From DASZYT01 sp035545275 (GTDB taxonomy: Bacteria; Patescibacteriota; Saccharimonadia; Saccharimonadales; UBA4665), in assembly GCA_035545275.1 (NCBI GenBank), contig DASZYT010000003.1:1-29625 (forward strand): DNA of 29,625 nt, given 5' to 3'. Positions 1 through 8,268 of the stretch are shown here, piece after piece. How positions within the stretch are numbered: position 1 is the first letter of the stretch; every line of letters begins with the position of its first letter. The notes under the pieces were generated by a model that was not told the DNA's origin, searched no databases, and worked only from the letters and a program-made list of their open reading frames with translations. The position numbers and the translations under genes were made by a program.

Positions 1-1899
1 GAAGCCCGTACACCGCTAATTATTTCGGCACCCAGCGTCACCAGTGGTAACGCGTACGCGCAGTTCGCCAAAGTAGTGCGCAGCCTAGTGAAAGAAAAAG
101 ATTTTGAAGTGGACGAAAAGCGCAAGACAGTTGTGCTGACCGACCCCGGCGTAGAGAAAATGGAAAAGGCGCTCGGCGTCGACAACCTTTACGCTGCCGA
201 CAACATTCGCACCATTTATCACTTGCAGCAAGCATTGCGGGCTCACGCACTTTTTAAGCGCGACAAAGACTACGTGGTAACCAAAGATGGTGAAGTAGTT
301 ATCGTGGACGAATTTACCGGACGACTTTTGCCGGGGCGTCGTTATAACGAAGGCCTGCATCAGGCCATCGAGGCGAAAGAGGGCGTGGAAGTTCAACAGG
401 AGTCTATGACGCTGGCGACCATTTCGTTCCAGAACTACTTCCGCCAGTACGAAAAGCTATCTGGCATGACCGGTACTGCTATGACCGAAAGCGAAGAATT
501 CCACCAGATTTACAAGCTCGACACCGTAGAGATCCCGCCAAACCGGCCGGTGGTGCGTGATGACCGACCAGACCGTATTTATAAGACCGAAGCCGGCAAG
601 TTTAAAGCTATCGTGCGTGAAGTAAAAATGCTGCACGAAAAGGGCCAGCCGGTACTGCTTGGTACCGTATCTATCGAGAAAAACGAAGCCCTGAGCGAGG
701 CGCTTACCAAGGCTGGCGTGCCCCACAACGTGCTAAACGCCAAAAACAACGAGCGCGAAGCCAACATCGTGGCCAAGGCCGGAGAAAAAGGTGCCGTCAC
801 ACTGGCCACCAACATAGCCGGACGTGGTACCGATATTGTGCTGGGCGAAGGCATTAAGGAGCTGGGCGGCTTGTTTGTGCTGGGGTCAGAGCGTCACGAA
901 TCCCGCCGTATCGACAATCAGCTGCGCGGCCGTTCCGGACGCCAGGGCGACCCGGGTGTGAGTCAGTTCTTTGTAAGCACCGAAGATGATCTGATGCGCG
1001 TATTTGGCGGCGAACGCATTGCCTCCATCATGGAGCGCCTGAGCGTTGATGACGAAACACCTATTGAGAATCGTCTGATATCAAAGAGCCTCGAGAGCGC
1101 CCAAAAGAAGGTAGAAGGTTTCAACTTTGACCTCCGTAAAAACGTCGTGCAATACGACGACGTTATGAACCGTCACCGTACGGCTGTGTACACCATTCGC
1201 CGCGAAATCCTCAAACAGCCACACATCAGCAAGCGCATCAAGGCCTTTATCGACGAGGAAGTGCACGAGCTGGCTACGTCGCCACTGCTTACTTCGGATG
1301 AGTTCGAAGACATCTTGCGCGAGGCCTTTCCGTTTGACGACGAGACGCTCGACCGGTTGTTCGACACCGAGGCCGACAAATTTGAACAAGTGCTCAAAAC
1401 TGAAGCGCACGAATTTTACGAGGCGCGCGAAGAAGCTTTTACGACGGAAATTTTGCACAAAGTCGAGCGCGACATTTATTTCCAGGTGCTCGACACACTT
1501 TGGATGCAGCACCTCGAAAACATGGACCACTTGCGCGAGGGTATCCACTGGATGAGCGTGGGCCAGCAGGACCCGTTGGTTGAGTACCGCCGCCGCGGGC
1601 AGTTGCTGTTCGACGAAATGCAACACACGTTGCGCCACGATGTTGTGCGTACGCTATTCCATGCCCAGCCTGTGCTGGTGGATGCCGAGGGCGCACCGGT
1701 TGAAACCGAGCTGACCCGGGCGGCTCGCCAGGCGGTCGACAATGTGGACCAAATTAACGAAGCCGAACAGGAATTTGAAGAAGGTGATTTCGTGGGGCGC
1801 AAGACTGCGCAGGCAACTGCCAAAAAGCAGACAGAGGCGCGCAAAAAACAACGCAAGAGCGAACGCCAACGCAAAAAAGCCGGCAGGAGGAGGCGCTAG
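1..1899 (+). CDS. secA: SecA preprotein translocase ATPase (5' truncated by window edge)
   Basis: Motor ATPase that drives secretory proteins through SecYEG. The reading frame is open from base 1, and the first residues (EARTPLIIS) match the stretch just after the DEAD-type Walker B box in known SecA, so roughly the first 210 residues are missing. Visible SecA landmarks include the preprotein cross-linking region, the segment around LSGMTGTA, the helicase-type motif TNIAGRGTDIVLGEG, the segment with QLRGRSGRQGDPG, and the helical scaffold/wing region with NVVQYDDVMNRHR. The C-terminus lacks the CxCxSGxxxxxCH zinc/SecB-binding tail found in many SecA proteins and instead ends in a run of Lys and Arg (roughly the last 30 codons). 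The M16 gene starts 36 bases downstream. Identity is certain; only the start is unseen. Confidence 0.98.
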   Translation, partial: EARTPLIISAPSVTSGNAYAQFAKVVRSLVKEKDFEVDEKRKTVVLTDPGVEKMEKALGVDNLYAADNIRTIYHLQQALRAHALFKRDKDYVVTKDGEVVIVDEFTGRLLPGRRYNEGLHQAIEAKEGVEVQQESMTLATISFQNYFRQYEKLSGMTGTAMTESEEFHQIYKLDTVEIPPNRPVVRDDRPDRIYKTEAGKFKAIVREVKMLHEKGQPVLLGTVSIEKNEALSEALTKAGVPHNVLNAKNNEREANIVAKAGEKGAVTLATNIAGRGTDIVLGEGIKELGGLFVLGSERHESRRIDNQLRGRSGRQGDPGVSQFFVSTEDDLMRVFGGERIASIMERLSVDDETPIENRLISKSLESAQKKVEGFNFDLRKNVVQYDDVMNRHRTAVYTIRREILKQPHISKRIKAFIDEEVHELATSPLLTSDEFEDILREAFPFDDETLDRLFDTEADKFEQVLKTEAHEFYEAREEAFTTEILHKVERDIYFQVLDTLWMQHLENMDHLREGIHWMSVGQQDPLVEYRRRGQLLFDEMQHTLRHDVVRTLFHAQPVLVDAEGAPVETELTRAARQAVDNVDQINEAEQEFEEGDFVGRKTAQATAKKQTEARKKQRKSERQRKKAGRRRR

Positions 1900-1902
1900 C
1901 TA

Positions 1903-1925
1903 GCGGCCTGGCCCTGGCCGCCTTT
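1903..1925 (+). terminator. GC-rich hairpin after secA, weak terminator or attenuator
   Basis: GCGGCC (1903-1908) and GGCCGC (1916-1921) form a 6-bp stem around a 7-base loop, followed only by CTTTC. The short U-tract makes full termination doubtful. It lies between the secA stop and the M16 start, so it may lower readthrough or separate two transcripts. Confidence 0.35.
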
Positions 1926-1935
1926 CGTACCTGTT

Positions 1936-3225
1936 ATGAAACATACCGTCTCAGAAATCAGCCTCAAAAACGGTGCCAAAGGTTTGCTTGTTCATATTCC
2001 CGACGCGTCTGTCATGACGTTTGATGTCAACTTTAGGGCAGGCGAGTATCTGGTGAAGCCCGACAAATGGGAAGTGCCGCACCTGATGGAGCACGTATTG
2101 TTGGGTGCCAACGATATGATTCCACGCGCTCGTGACTTCCAGGCGGAGCTCGAGAAAAACGGGGCGTACTCTAACGCTTCAACCGGCGTGTACGATATTA
2201 CGTACGAAACCGAGTGTGCTGATTTTGAATGGGACCGTGTACTCGGCTTGCTCTTAGTGGCCATCACCAAACCCCTGTTTTTAGAAGACGAATTCCGTGC
2301 TGAGTTTGGCAATGTGCAAGAGGAAATGGCCGCCAGGTCAAACAACCACTTCCGCCGTCTGAGCCTGGAAATGCGCAAAGAACTTGGGCTTATCGTAAAG
2401 ACCGATGCGGAGCGCTTGGAAATCATGCAAAACGTCACGGTGGACGACGTGCGGGCGCACTACTTGCGCACTCACCATGCGCCCAATATGCGCTTTGTCA
2501 TCGCTGGCAACCTGACCCCCCAGCGGCGTGTAGCCATCGAAAAGCTGTTGGAAACTATTGAACTACCCAAAGAAGGCAAGCGTTTCATGTTGCCCAAAGA
2601 ACAGCCAAAAAGGCTTACCCGTCCAGTGTATGTGCCTAATGAGACGGTCGAAAACCTATATTTTTACATCGATGTTTTTATGAAGCGTCGCATGACCGAT
2701 GCGGAGACTGACGCTCTCAATTTGGTTAACACCATGCTTACCGAAACACTGTACTCCAAAATTTTGGGTACGGCTCGCGAGCGAGGCCTGGTGTATGGTA
2801 TGAGTTCGGGATTATCTCAAACGCGCGACGCCAGCAACTGGTGGTTTGGCGCTCAGGTGTCCGATAAGAACGCCGCACCACTGTTTGACATCATCGTGCA
2901 CGAGCTTACCAACGTGCTTGAAGGGCACATCGATCCTGATGAAATCGAAGCCACCAAGCAATATGCTTTGGGTCGTTTCCAACGCAGTGCCCAAACGGTG
3001 GGCGGCACCGCTAACGGCTACAGTGGCCGGTACTTTTTCGATGAGGTAGTCGAAAATTATTACCACATACCCGAACGCATCAAAGCGGTTACCAAAGAGC
3101 AAATAGTCGACATAGCCCGGGCCATGTTTAGTGACGAGGTGTGGGGGCTTGGCGTATTAGGCGATTGCGGCGAAAAGTTCAGTGAAGAGCTGCGCGAGCG
3201 GCTCGCTCCCTTGTGGAGTAAGTAG
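1936..3225 (+). CDS. M16 family zinc metallopeptidase (insulinase/pitrilysin type)
   Basis: Predicted zinc peptidase of 429 residues with the two-domain layout of bacterial M16B proteins. The inverted zinc motif HXXEH is intact (His49, Glu52, His53), and the distal glutamate ligand is Glu129 or Glu130, at the usual 76-77 residue spacing. The C-terminal half carries the RERGLVYG segment (near residue 285), which corresponds to the substrate-contacting Arg/Tyr pair of the family. No signal peptide is visible, so it is probably cytosolic. The prfB start follows the stop by two bases, which implies co-transcription with prfB. Some relatives process peptides or clear signal peptides; the position next to secA fits that idea but does not prove it. 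Substrate unknown. Confidence 0.9.
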   Translation: MKHTVSEISLKNGAKGLLVHIPDASVMTFDVNFRAGEYLVKPDKWEVPHLMEHVLLGANDMIPRARDFQAELEKNGAYSNASTGVYDITYETECADFEWDRVLGLLLVAITKPLFLEDEFRAEFGNVQEEMAARSNNHFRRLSLEMRKELGLIVKTDAERLEIMQNVTVDDVRAHYLRTHHAPNMRFVIAGNLTPQRRVAIEKLLETIELPKEGKRFMLPKEQPKRLTRPVYVPNETVENLYFYIDVFMKRRMTDAETDALNLVNTMLTETLYSKILGTARERGLVYGMSSGLSQTRDASNWWFGAQVSDKNAAPLFDIIVHELTNVLEGHIDPDEIEATKQYALGRFQRSAQTVGGTANGYSGRYFFDEVVENYYHIPERIKAVTKEQIVDIARAMFSDEVWGLGVLGDCGEKFSEELRERLAPLWSK

Positions 3226-3227
3226 CT

Positions 3228-4310
3228 ATGGACGAACTGTTATCTCAGGCCAAAACATTACGCGATGATGTGCAGGCAGCCATTGAGCGCCTGGATATTC
3301 ATGGGCTGGAAAGGCAGTTAACTCAGTTGCAGGCTGCCAGTCGCCGGGCAGATTTTTGGAATGACAACCAGGCTGCGCAAGATACTATGAAAGAGATTGC
3401 CAAGCTCGAAGCTCGGATTACACCCTGGCGCACACTCGAGGTAGGGGTGGGCGACACGCTTGATCTTATGGAAATGGGTGATGAGAGCATGCGCGATGAA
3501 CTTGGGCAGCAATTGATGCAGCTCAGCGACACGTTCCAATCGCTCAAAGATGAGTTGAAGTTCAATGGCCCCTACGATGATTACGACGCAATCATTAGCA
3601 TACACGCCGGAGCCGGCGGCACCGACGCGCAGGGCTGGACGCAGATGCTGCTGCGTATGTATGTGCGCTGGGCCGAGCGCCACGACATGAAGGTGGTGAC
3701 GGTCGAGGAATCTCCTGGGGATGAAGCCGGGCTCAAAAGCGTGACTATCGAAATCGAGGGCAGCTTTGCCTACGGCAAGCTCAAGGGTGAACATGGCGTG
3801 CACCGCCTGGTACGGCAAAGTCCGTTCAACTCGGCTGCCTCGCGCGAGACCAGCTTTGCCAAGGTAGAAGTCATGCCCAAAATCGATAAGCCGGGCGAGC
3901 TTGAGATTGACGATAAAGATTTGAAAGTCGACGTGTACCGCAGCGGTGGTCACGGTGGCCAGTCGGTCAATACGACGGACTCAGCGGTGCGTGTGACGCA
4001 CCTTCCAACCGGTATTGTGGTAGCCATCCAAAATGAGCGTTCTCAGCTGCAAAACAAAGAAACGGCCATGACTATTTTGCGCTCGCGCTTAGCCCAACTG
4101 CAACTCGAGCAGCACAAAGACAAAGTCAGCGAGCTAAAGGGCCCGGATGTGGCCAACGAGTTTGGCAGCCAAATCCGCAATTACGTGCTGCATCCGTACA
4201 AGCAGGTCAAAGATTTGCGCACCGGCTACGAGACCTCCAGCCCCGACCTGGTGCTCGACGGCGACCTCGATGACCTCATCAACGCCTACCTCGAACACTC
4301 GTTGGCGTAG
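3228..4310 (+). CDS. prfB: Peptide chain release factor 2
   Basis: Class I release factor that reads UAA and UGA and triggers peptidyl-tRNA hydrolysis. The protein has 360 residues, close to the normal RF2 length. The codon-recognition tripeptide SPF (residues 198-200) marks it as RF2 rather than RF1, and the catalytic GGQ lies at 243-245 inside SGGHGGQSVNTTDSAV. The frame is continuous from its ATG, so the autoregulatory programmed +1 frameshift of E. coli prfB is absent. A GGAG sequence at the end of the M16 gene serves as ribosome site, with only two bases between the genes. Its presence, together with TGA stops at several genes here, shows UGA is used for termination in this organism. Confidence 0.98.
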   Translation: MDELLSQAKTLRDDVQAAIERLDIHGLERQLTQLQAASRRADFWNDNQAAQDTMKEIAKLEARITPWRTLEVGVGDTLDLMEMGDESMRDELGQQLMQLSDTFQSLKDELKFNGPYDDYDAIISIHAGAGGTDAQGWTQMLLRMYVRWAERHDMKVVTVEESPGDEAGLKSVTIEIEGSFAYGKLKGEHGVHRLVRQSPFNSAASRETSFAKVEVMPKIDKPGELEIDDKDLKVDVYRSGGHGGQSVNTTDSAVRVTHLPTGIVVAIQNERSQLQNKETAMTILRSRLAQLQLEQHKDKVSELKGPDVANEFGSQIRNYVLHPYKQVKDLRTGYETSSPDLVLDGDLDDLINAYLEHSLA

Positions 4311-4311
4311 A

Positions 4312-4340
4312 TTGAAATTTTGTCCATAAAGTTATATAAT
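4312..4340 (+). promoter_or_regulatory. Sigma70-type promoter, leaderless (TTGAAA-17-TATAAT)
   Basis: TTGAAA (4312-4317) and a perfect TATAAT (4335-4340) are separated by 17 bases. The ATG at 4347 begins six bases after the -10 box, where transcription should start, and no ribosome site precedes it. Confidence 0.8.
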
Positions 4341-4346
4341 AATTTT

Positions 4347-5036
4347 ATGACTTTTGAGAGCCCAGAATCTTCTCTTTTCATGCCTGAAGTAGATTTAGGG
4401 ATGGCGTTTCAAGATTTCTTTGCGGCCAAGCCACCGCCGCCCCATAACGGTATAGAAGCTATGTTTGGGGATAGGGCAAGGAGCTGTAGCTTTATCCTCG
4501 ACGGAGATGAGTACGGCGTGGGTTACTTTCCTGGTCATGTAAATGCTGCTCCCCGCCCATTAGGAAAATGGCTGGAAGGATGGCCCTTAATGGGTGCTCC
4601 AGAAGGGTTGGCAGCCGAAGATTTGCAAGGGCTACGAACCCTGCCGGTTCGGCACGTGGGCACCGTGTCACAATCTCGAGCCGAGCTTGAAAAGCCCGAG
4701 CAGACCTTTATATTCCAGGCTCTCGGAAGCAGTTTACTTTCCGATCAAACCCAGGGTGTTGTGGCCCTCAAATGTTATGCAATAGAAATAATGCACCCAG
4801 TATCTACACCCGCACATGTTCTTCCAATCCTGGAAGGTCGCCTGAAAGATATTTTGCCTGATGCTAGTCCGGTAGACGTAGCAGTGGCAGCTACTCAAAT
4901 TAATGTGCAGACACCTCTAGTGGTAAGTTCCAAATTATTAGGACTGGATGAAATTAGTGAAATAAGAAAATTATTGGCACTTGGCAAGGAGTGCCCTTGT
5001 CTTTGCGAGGGCGATGATTCAGGGCCCTTGTCATAG
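4347..5036 (+). CDS. Hypothetical protein between prfB and ftsE
   Basis: I do not recognise this 229-residue protein. It has no signal peptide or clear membrane helix and looks like a soluble mixed alpha/beta protein. Its N-terminus contains a short proline run (PPPP near residue 30) and its C-terminus holds two close cysteines (CPCLC). An in-frame TTG at 4320 would extend it by nine residues, but that codon lies inside the promoter spacer, so I chose the ATG at 4347, which sits at the expected transcription start of a strong promoter. It interrupts the conserved prfB-ftsE order, and its codon use is more AT-rich than its neighbours, so it may be a later insertion. Confidence 0.75.
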   Translation: MTFESPESSLFMPEVDLGMAFQDFFAAKPPPPHNGIEAMFGDRARSCSFILDGDEYGVGYFPGHVNAAPRPLGKWLEGWPLMGAPEGLAAEDLQGLRTLPVRHVGTVSQSRAELEKPEQTFIFQALGSSLLSDQTQGVVALKCYAIEIMHPVSTPAHVLPILEGRLKDILPDASPVDVAVAATQINVQTPLVVSSKLLGLDEISEIRKLLALGKECPCLCEGDDSGPLS

Positions 5037-5067
5037 TGGCTGCTTGAGCTCGTTCCCGACCCGTATC

Positions 5068-5076
5068 TGCTATAAT
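5068..5076 (+). promoter_or_regulatory. Extended -10 promoter of ftsEX, leaderless
   Basis: TGC plus TATAAT (5071-5076) gives a TGnTATAAT extended -10 element. The ATG at 5084 is seven bases beyond it. No good -35 box is present at normal spacing. Confidence 0.7.
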
Positions 5077-5083
5077 GGTGCTA

Positions 5084-5764
5084 ATGATTCTGTTGGATCG
5101 GGTAACAAAAACGTACGGCAAGACCGCAACTGCGCTTGACCGTATCAGTTTGCACGTGGAGCCCAAAGAATTTGTGATAGTGGTAGGGCAGAGCGGTGCC
5201 GGCAAGACCACCCTGCTGCGGCTTTTGACGCGAGAGGAAAGACCCAGTAGCGGCAAAATCATCGTGGGCGGCATTGATTATGACAAGCTGCACGATCGCG
5301 ACATTCCGCTATTGCGCCGCAAAATTGGGGTAGTGTTCCAAGATTTTAAATTGCTCCCCAACAAGAACGTGTTTGAAAACGTAGCCTTCGCGCTCGAAAT
5401 TGTCGGCATTAGCAGCCGCGAAATCCGCCACACCGTACCCAAAGTGCTCGACATTGTGAACCTGAAGGGCAAAGAAAAGCGTATGCCACTGGAATTGTCC
5501 GGTGGTGAGCGCCAGCGCGTGGCGATTGCGCGCGCCATTGTGCGCCAGCCTAAGATTTTGATTGCCGACGAGCCAACCGGCAACCTTGACCCCAAGCACG
5601 CCTGGGATGTCATCAAGGTACTTGAAAAGATTAACCGCTACGGCACCACGGTGCTTTTGACCACGCACAACCAAGAAATTGTTAACAAGCTCAAGCGTAG
5701 AGTGGTAACCATCCATGATGGCAAAATTGCCTCTGACCGTGCGAGTGCCACGTATAAACTGTAG
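5084..5764 (+). CDS. ftsE: Cell division ATP-binding protein FtsE
   Basis: ABC-type ATPase that pairs with FtsX at the division site and controls periplasmic or extracellular wall hydrolases. The 226 residues show the Walker A motif GQSGAGKT (35-42), the Q-loop in VVFQDFKLLP, the signature LSGGERQR, the Walker B segment ILIADEPTGNLDP and the switch histidine in LTTHN. I chose the ATG at 5084 over the one at 5075 because 5075 lies inside the TATAAT box, while 5084 sits where the transcript should begin; the resulting length equals typical FtsE. It is followed by ftsX after eight bases, forming the standard ftsEX operon. Identity is certain, the start likely. Confidence 0.97.
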   Translation: MILLDRVTKTYGKTATALDRISLHVEPKEFVIVVGQSGAGKTTLLRLLTREERPSSGKIIVGGIDYDKLHDRDIPLLRRKIGVVFQDFKLLPNKNVFENVAFALEIVGISSREIRHTVPKVLDIVNLKGKEKRMPLELSGGERQRVAIARAIVRQPKILIADEPTGNLDPKHAWDVIKVLEKINRYGTTVLLTTHNQEIVNKLKRRVVTIHDGKIASDRASATYKL

Positions 5765-5772
5765 GGAAATCC

Positions 5773-6717
5773 ATGAAACGTAAATTCATCACTTTTTTGC
5801 GCGTTCTGCACACCGGTACGGTGAATTTTATCCGGAGCATCAGCCTGGCCATTGCCGCCATGGTGGTGATGGTGGTGACGCTGACCATCGTGCTGTTCTC
5901 GATTATCACCAACGCCACGTTCAACCACACCATTGCGCAAATTACTGACAAAATCGACATCTCGGTCTTTTTACAGGACAGCGTCACGACTACTCAGGGG
6001 CAACAGCTGACATCGCAGTTAAAGCACCTGCCCAACGTCCAGTCGGCGACCTATCTCGACAAGCAAGCGGCTCTCAAGCGCTATCTGAGTCAGAACGCCA
6101 ACAACCCGGACTTACAGGCGGCGGCTACCGAGACCGGCAACCCCATCCCGGCTACCATTCTTATAAAACCGCGCGACCTCAACAAAATTCAAGACATCAA
6201 AAACTTTTTGAGTAAGGCGGACATTGCCAAAATGCAAACCCAGGGCTCGCCCAGCTACAGCGGTGACCGTAAAAAGGCCATTGATAACATCACCCATGCT
6301 ACCAACATCTTGCGCGAGTTTGGCGTGATAGCGGTGGCGGTGTTTGCTGCCGTATCGGCGCTTATCATCTTCAATACCATCCAGATGGCTATTTTCAACC
6401 GGCGCGACGAACTAACCATCATGCGGCTGTTGGGTGCCAGTACGTGGTATATCCGGGGTCCGTTTGTGGTAGAAAGCGCCATCTACGGCATACTTTCGGC
6501 GGTATTCTCTATTCTGATTATCAATGCCGCGTTTGCGGCCAGTTCCGGTGCACTCCAGGCCAGCAGTCTAGGCCTTTTAGACATCAATTATGCCGACACT
6601 TACTTCGGTAGCCATTTCTTATCGCTTTTGACAATGCAGCTGCTAATCGGTATAGTTATTGGTGCCGCATCTTCTGTTGTAGCGACCCAGCGGTACTTGA
6701 AATTCAAAACGAAATAA
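5773..6717 (+). CDS. ftsX: Cell division protein FtsX
   Basis: Permease-like partner of FtsE with 314 residues. A first membrane helix near residues 20-45 is followed by a large extracytoplasmic loop (about 50-175) that contains the usual FtsX start (DKIDISVFL) and the segment typical of the hydrolase-binding domain. Three more helices occur near 182-205, 228-255 and 283-308; the loop NRRDELTIMRLLGAS is the conserved cytoplasmic motif that couples to FtsE. FtsX does not transport a known substrate; it passes the ATPase cycle to wall hydrolases. The next gene encodes a secreted coiled-coil/CHAP protein of the sort FtsX activates in pneumococci, so the context supports the same role here. Confidence 0.97.
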   Translation: MKRKFITFLRVLHTGTVNFIRSISLAIAAMVVMVVTLTIVLFSIITNATFNHTIAQITDKIDISVFLQDSVTTTQGQQLTSQLKHLPNVQSATYLDKQAALKRYLSQNANNPDLQAAATETGNPIPATILIKPRDLNKIQDIKNFLSKADIAKMQTQGSPSYSGDRKKAIDNITHATNILREFGVIAVAVFAAVSALIIFNTIQMAIFNRRDELTIMRLLGASTWYIRGPFVVESAIYGILSAVFSILIINAAFAASSGALQASSLGLLDINYADTYFGSHFLSLLTMQLLIGIVIGAASSVVATQRYLKFKTK

Positions 6718-6751
6718 ACCTCGGGCCTACGATTTTGGCACGTTTTTTGGC

Positions 6752-6815
6752 GAAAAAGATGCGCTCCGCAGTCACGGTAGCGCAAACTACCGCTCCCTTG
6801 CGGTGCTCCTTTTTC
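6752..6815 (+). terminator. Long imperfect palindrome after ftsX, probable bidirectional terminator
   Basis: GAAAAAG (6752-6758) pairs with CTTTTTC (6809-6815), CCGCA (6766-6770) with TGCGG (6799-6803), and CGGTAG (6775-6780) with CTACCG (6787-6792) around CGCAAA. The T-run at 6810-6814 follows the GC-rich stems, as in an intrinsic terminator for ftsEX. The A-tract on the other arm allows the same function on the minus strand. Confidence 0.6.
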
Positions 6816-6997
6816 ATCCCAAACCGCGCACAAACTCGTAACCCCGAAACAGTCAACTGTCATCAACACTAACACGGCAAAACGATTTTATTGCTTCGAC
6901 TATGGGGATAGGCGGGCGGAAACTTTTATCAACACTTCGGGCGGTACTTTTTGCCCGGAAAATTAAGCGAGGGTAGTTAAGACTTGATGGGGCGTGG
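6816..6997. other. Rest of the ftsX-CHAP intergenic gap, no gene
   Basis: This part of the 314-base gap (6718-7031) holds no supported open reading frame, tRNA or known RNA. It contains a short inverted repeat ACAGT-CA-ACTGT (6849-6860) and a small hairpin CGGGC/GCCCG (6938-6942 with 6953-6957), either of which could be a regulatory site for the downstream hydrolase gene. Neither is followed by a T-run. Confidence 0.4.
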
Positions 6998-7003
6998 TAT
7001 AAT
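6998..7003 (+). promoter_or_regulatory. TATAAT -10 box of the CHAP hydrolase gene
   Basis: A perfect TATAAT with no convincing -35 element. Transcription is expected near 7010, which gives a 22-base leader before the ATG at 7032. Confidence 0.6.
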
Positions 7004-7011
7004 AAGCTTAC

Positions 7012-7031
7012 GGTTTTCTAAAACTAAAACC
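7012..7031 (+). repeat. Inverted repeat in the leader directly before the CHAP gene start
   Basis: GGTTTT (7012-7017) and AAAACC (7026-7031) can form a 6-bp stem with an 8-base loop that ends directly at the ATG. No Shine-Dalgarno sequence is present in this leader. Confidence 0.4.
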
Positions 7032-8207
7032 ATGAAAACAAAAAAACAACGGCTTCGAAATCTTTTGCGTGCGCCACGACTTATCATCGGGCTCAGTGTG
7101 ATTGCCTTGGTAATAGGCTTTATGCCCGTGACAAAAGCCGACCAGTATGACAATCAGATCAATGCACTAAACCAGCAAAATGCACAGGCACAGGCCGAGG
7201 CCAACAAGTATCGCGCCCAAGCGGCGACCTACCAGGGGGCTATCGATCAGCTGCAATCAGAAATTAACGCAGTAGAGAGCGCCCTTGCCAAAAACCAGGC
7301 TAAGCAGGCGGACCTCAAAAAGCAAATAGCCGCCGCCGAAGCCAAGCTGGCACTCGAAAAGAAGTATTTAGCCGATGACCTCAAAACAATGTATGTCAAC
7401 GGCGACATGAGTACCATTGAGATGCTAGCTACCAGTGGTAGTTTGAGTGATTATGTAGATCAGCAAGAGTATCGTCTGGCCATCCAAGATAAACTGCAGA
7501 CCACGCTCGACACCATCAATAAGCTCAAGGCACAGCTTTCGTCAGAGAAAAAGCAAGTTGATGCGCTTGTTGCCTCAGAGCAGCAGCAAAAATCAGAGTT
7601 GGCTTCGGCCCAAGCCAAACAAGCCCAGATGTTGGCATATAGTGAACAGCAGAAATCTCAGTACGAGGCGCAAATTAAGTCCAACAATGCCCAGATTGCC
7701 CAACTACAGCAAGAACAGCAGGCAGCCTTAGCCGCCTTAGCCGCCAGCAGCGGTGGTAATACCTCATACGGCTCGTATGGCACTTTTGAGTTTCGCAACT
7801 TAACGCCCGAATATTCGTGTGGCGGTGGCTACGACTACTGTTGGGCCGGCTTTGACCAGTACGTATCAGATACCTGGGGGCTCGGACTGGCACGCGAGTG
7901 TGTGCACTACGCAGCCGACCGGGCAGCCAAGGGCATTAATCTGGCGCCGTATCTAAGCGCAGGTCGCGGTAACGCCGAAGAGTGGCCCTCGAGCCTGGGC
8001 GGCGTGTATCCCGTTAACCACAACCCATCTGGTGGACACGTGGTAGCGGTGGTGGCATGGCCGGGGGGCGGTGGTCACGCCATGTACGTCGAACGCGTCT
8101 TGTCAGGCGGCTGGGTGCACGTGAGTCAGATGAACTGGGATGTACAGGGTCACTACAGCGAGATGGACGTGAAAGATTCCGGCGTATTATTTGTCCACTT
8201 TCCGTGA
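7032..8207 (+). CDS. Secreted coiled-coil CHAP peptidoglycan hydrolase (PcsB-like, FtsEX partner)
   Basis: Predicted exported wall hydrolase of 391 residues. Residues 1-36 form a signal peptide with a basic N-region, a hydrophobic stretch at 17-31 and a likely cut after Lys-Ala36. Residues about 40-235 are a long Gln/Ala/Lys-rich coiled coil, the part that in PcsB or RipC-type proteins docks on FtsX. A Ser/Gly-rich linker leads to a C-terminal CHAP domain (about 260-391) with the likely catalytic Cys290 in ARECVHYAAD and His349 in GGHAMYVE. The domain order and the position right after ftsEX support FtsEX-controlled septal cleavage. An upstream TTG at 6984 lies before the promoter, so the ATG at 7032 is the better start. 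Confidence 0.92.
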   Translation: MKTKKQRLRNLLRAPRLIIGLSVIALVIGFMPVTKADQYDNQINALNQQNAQAQAEANKYRAQAATYQGAIDQLQSEINAVESALAKNQAKQADLKKQIAAAEAKLALEKKYLADDLKTMYVNGDMSTIEMLATSGSLSDYVDQQEYRLAIQDKLQTTLDTINKLKAQLSSEKKQVDALVASEQQQKSELASAQAKQAQMLAYSEQQKSQYEAQIKSNNAQIAQLQQEQQAALAALAASSGGNTSYGSYGTFEFRNLTPEYSCGGGYDYCWAGFDQYVSDTWGLGLARECVHYAADRAAKGINLAPYLSAGRGNAEEWPSSLGGVYPVNHNPSGGHVVAVVAWPGGGGHAMYVERVLSGGWVHVSQMNWDVQGHYSEMDVKDSGVLFVHFP

Positions 8208-8223
8208 TCTGAAGCAGAACGCT

Positions 8224-8232
8224 TGCTATAAT
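8224..8232 (+). promoter_or_regulatory. Extended -10 promoter of the S41 protease gene
   Basis: TGC plus TATAAT (8227-8232) forms TGnTATAAT. No good -35 box is seen. The predicted leader is about 30 bases and carries a GAGGG ribosome site (8259-8263). Confidence 0.7.
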
Positions 8233-8268
8233 CAAACACATTGTAATGCGTAAAGAGTGAGGGTAGTG

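Noticed and set aside
1081..1638. 185-residue open frame antisense to secA
   Set aside because: It mirrors the highly conserved secA frame and has no independent coding signs.
3228..3310. Possible programmed frameshift in prfB
   Set aside because: The frame is continuous from the ATG and has no in-frame TGA in the first 30 codons.
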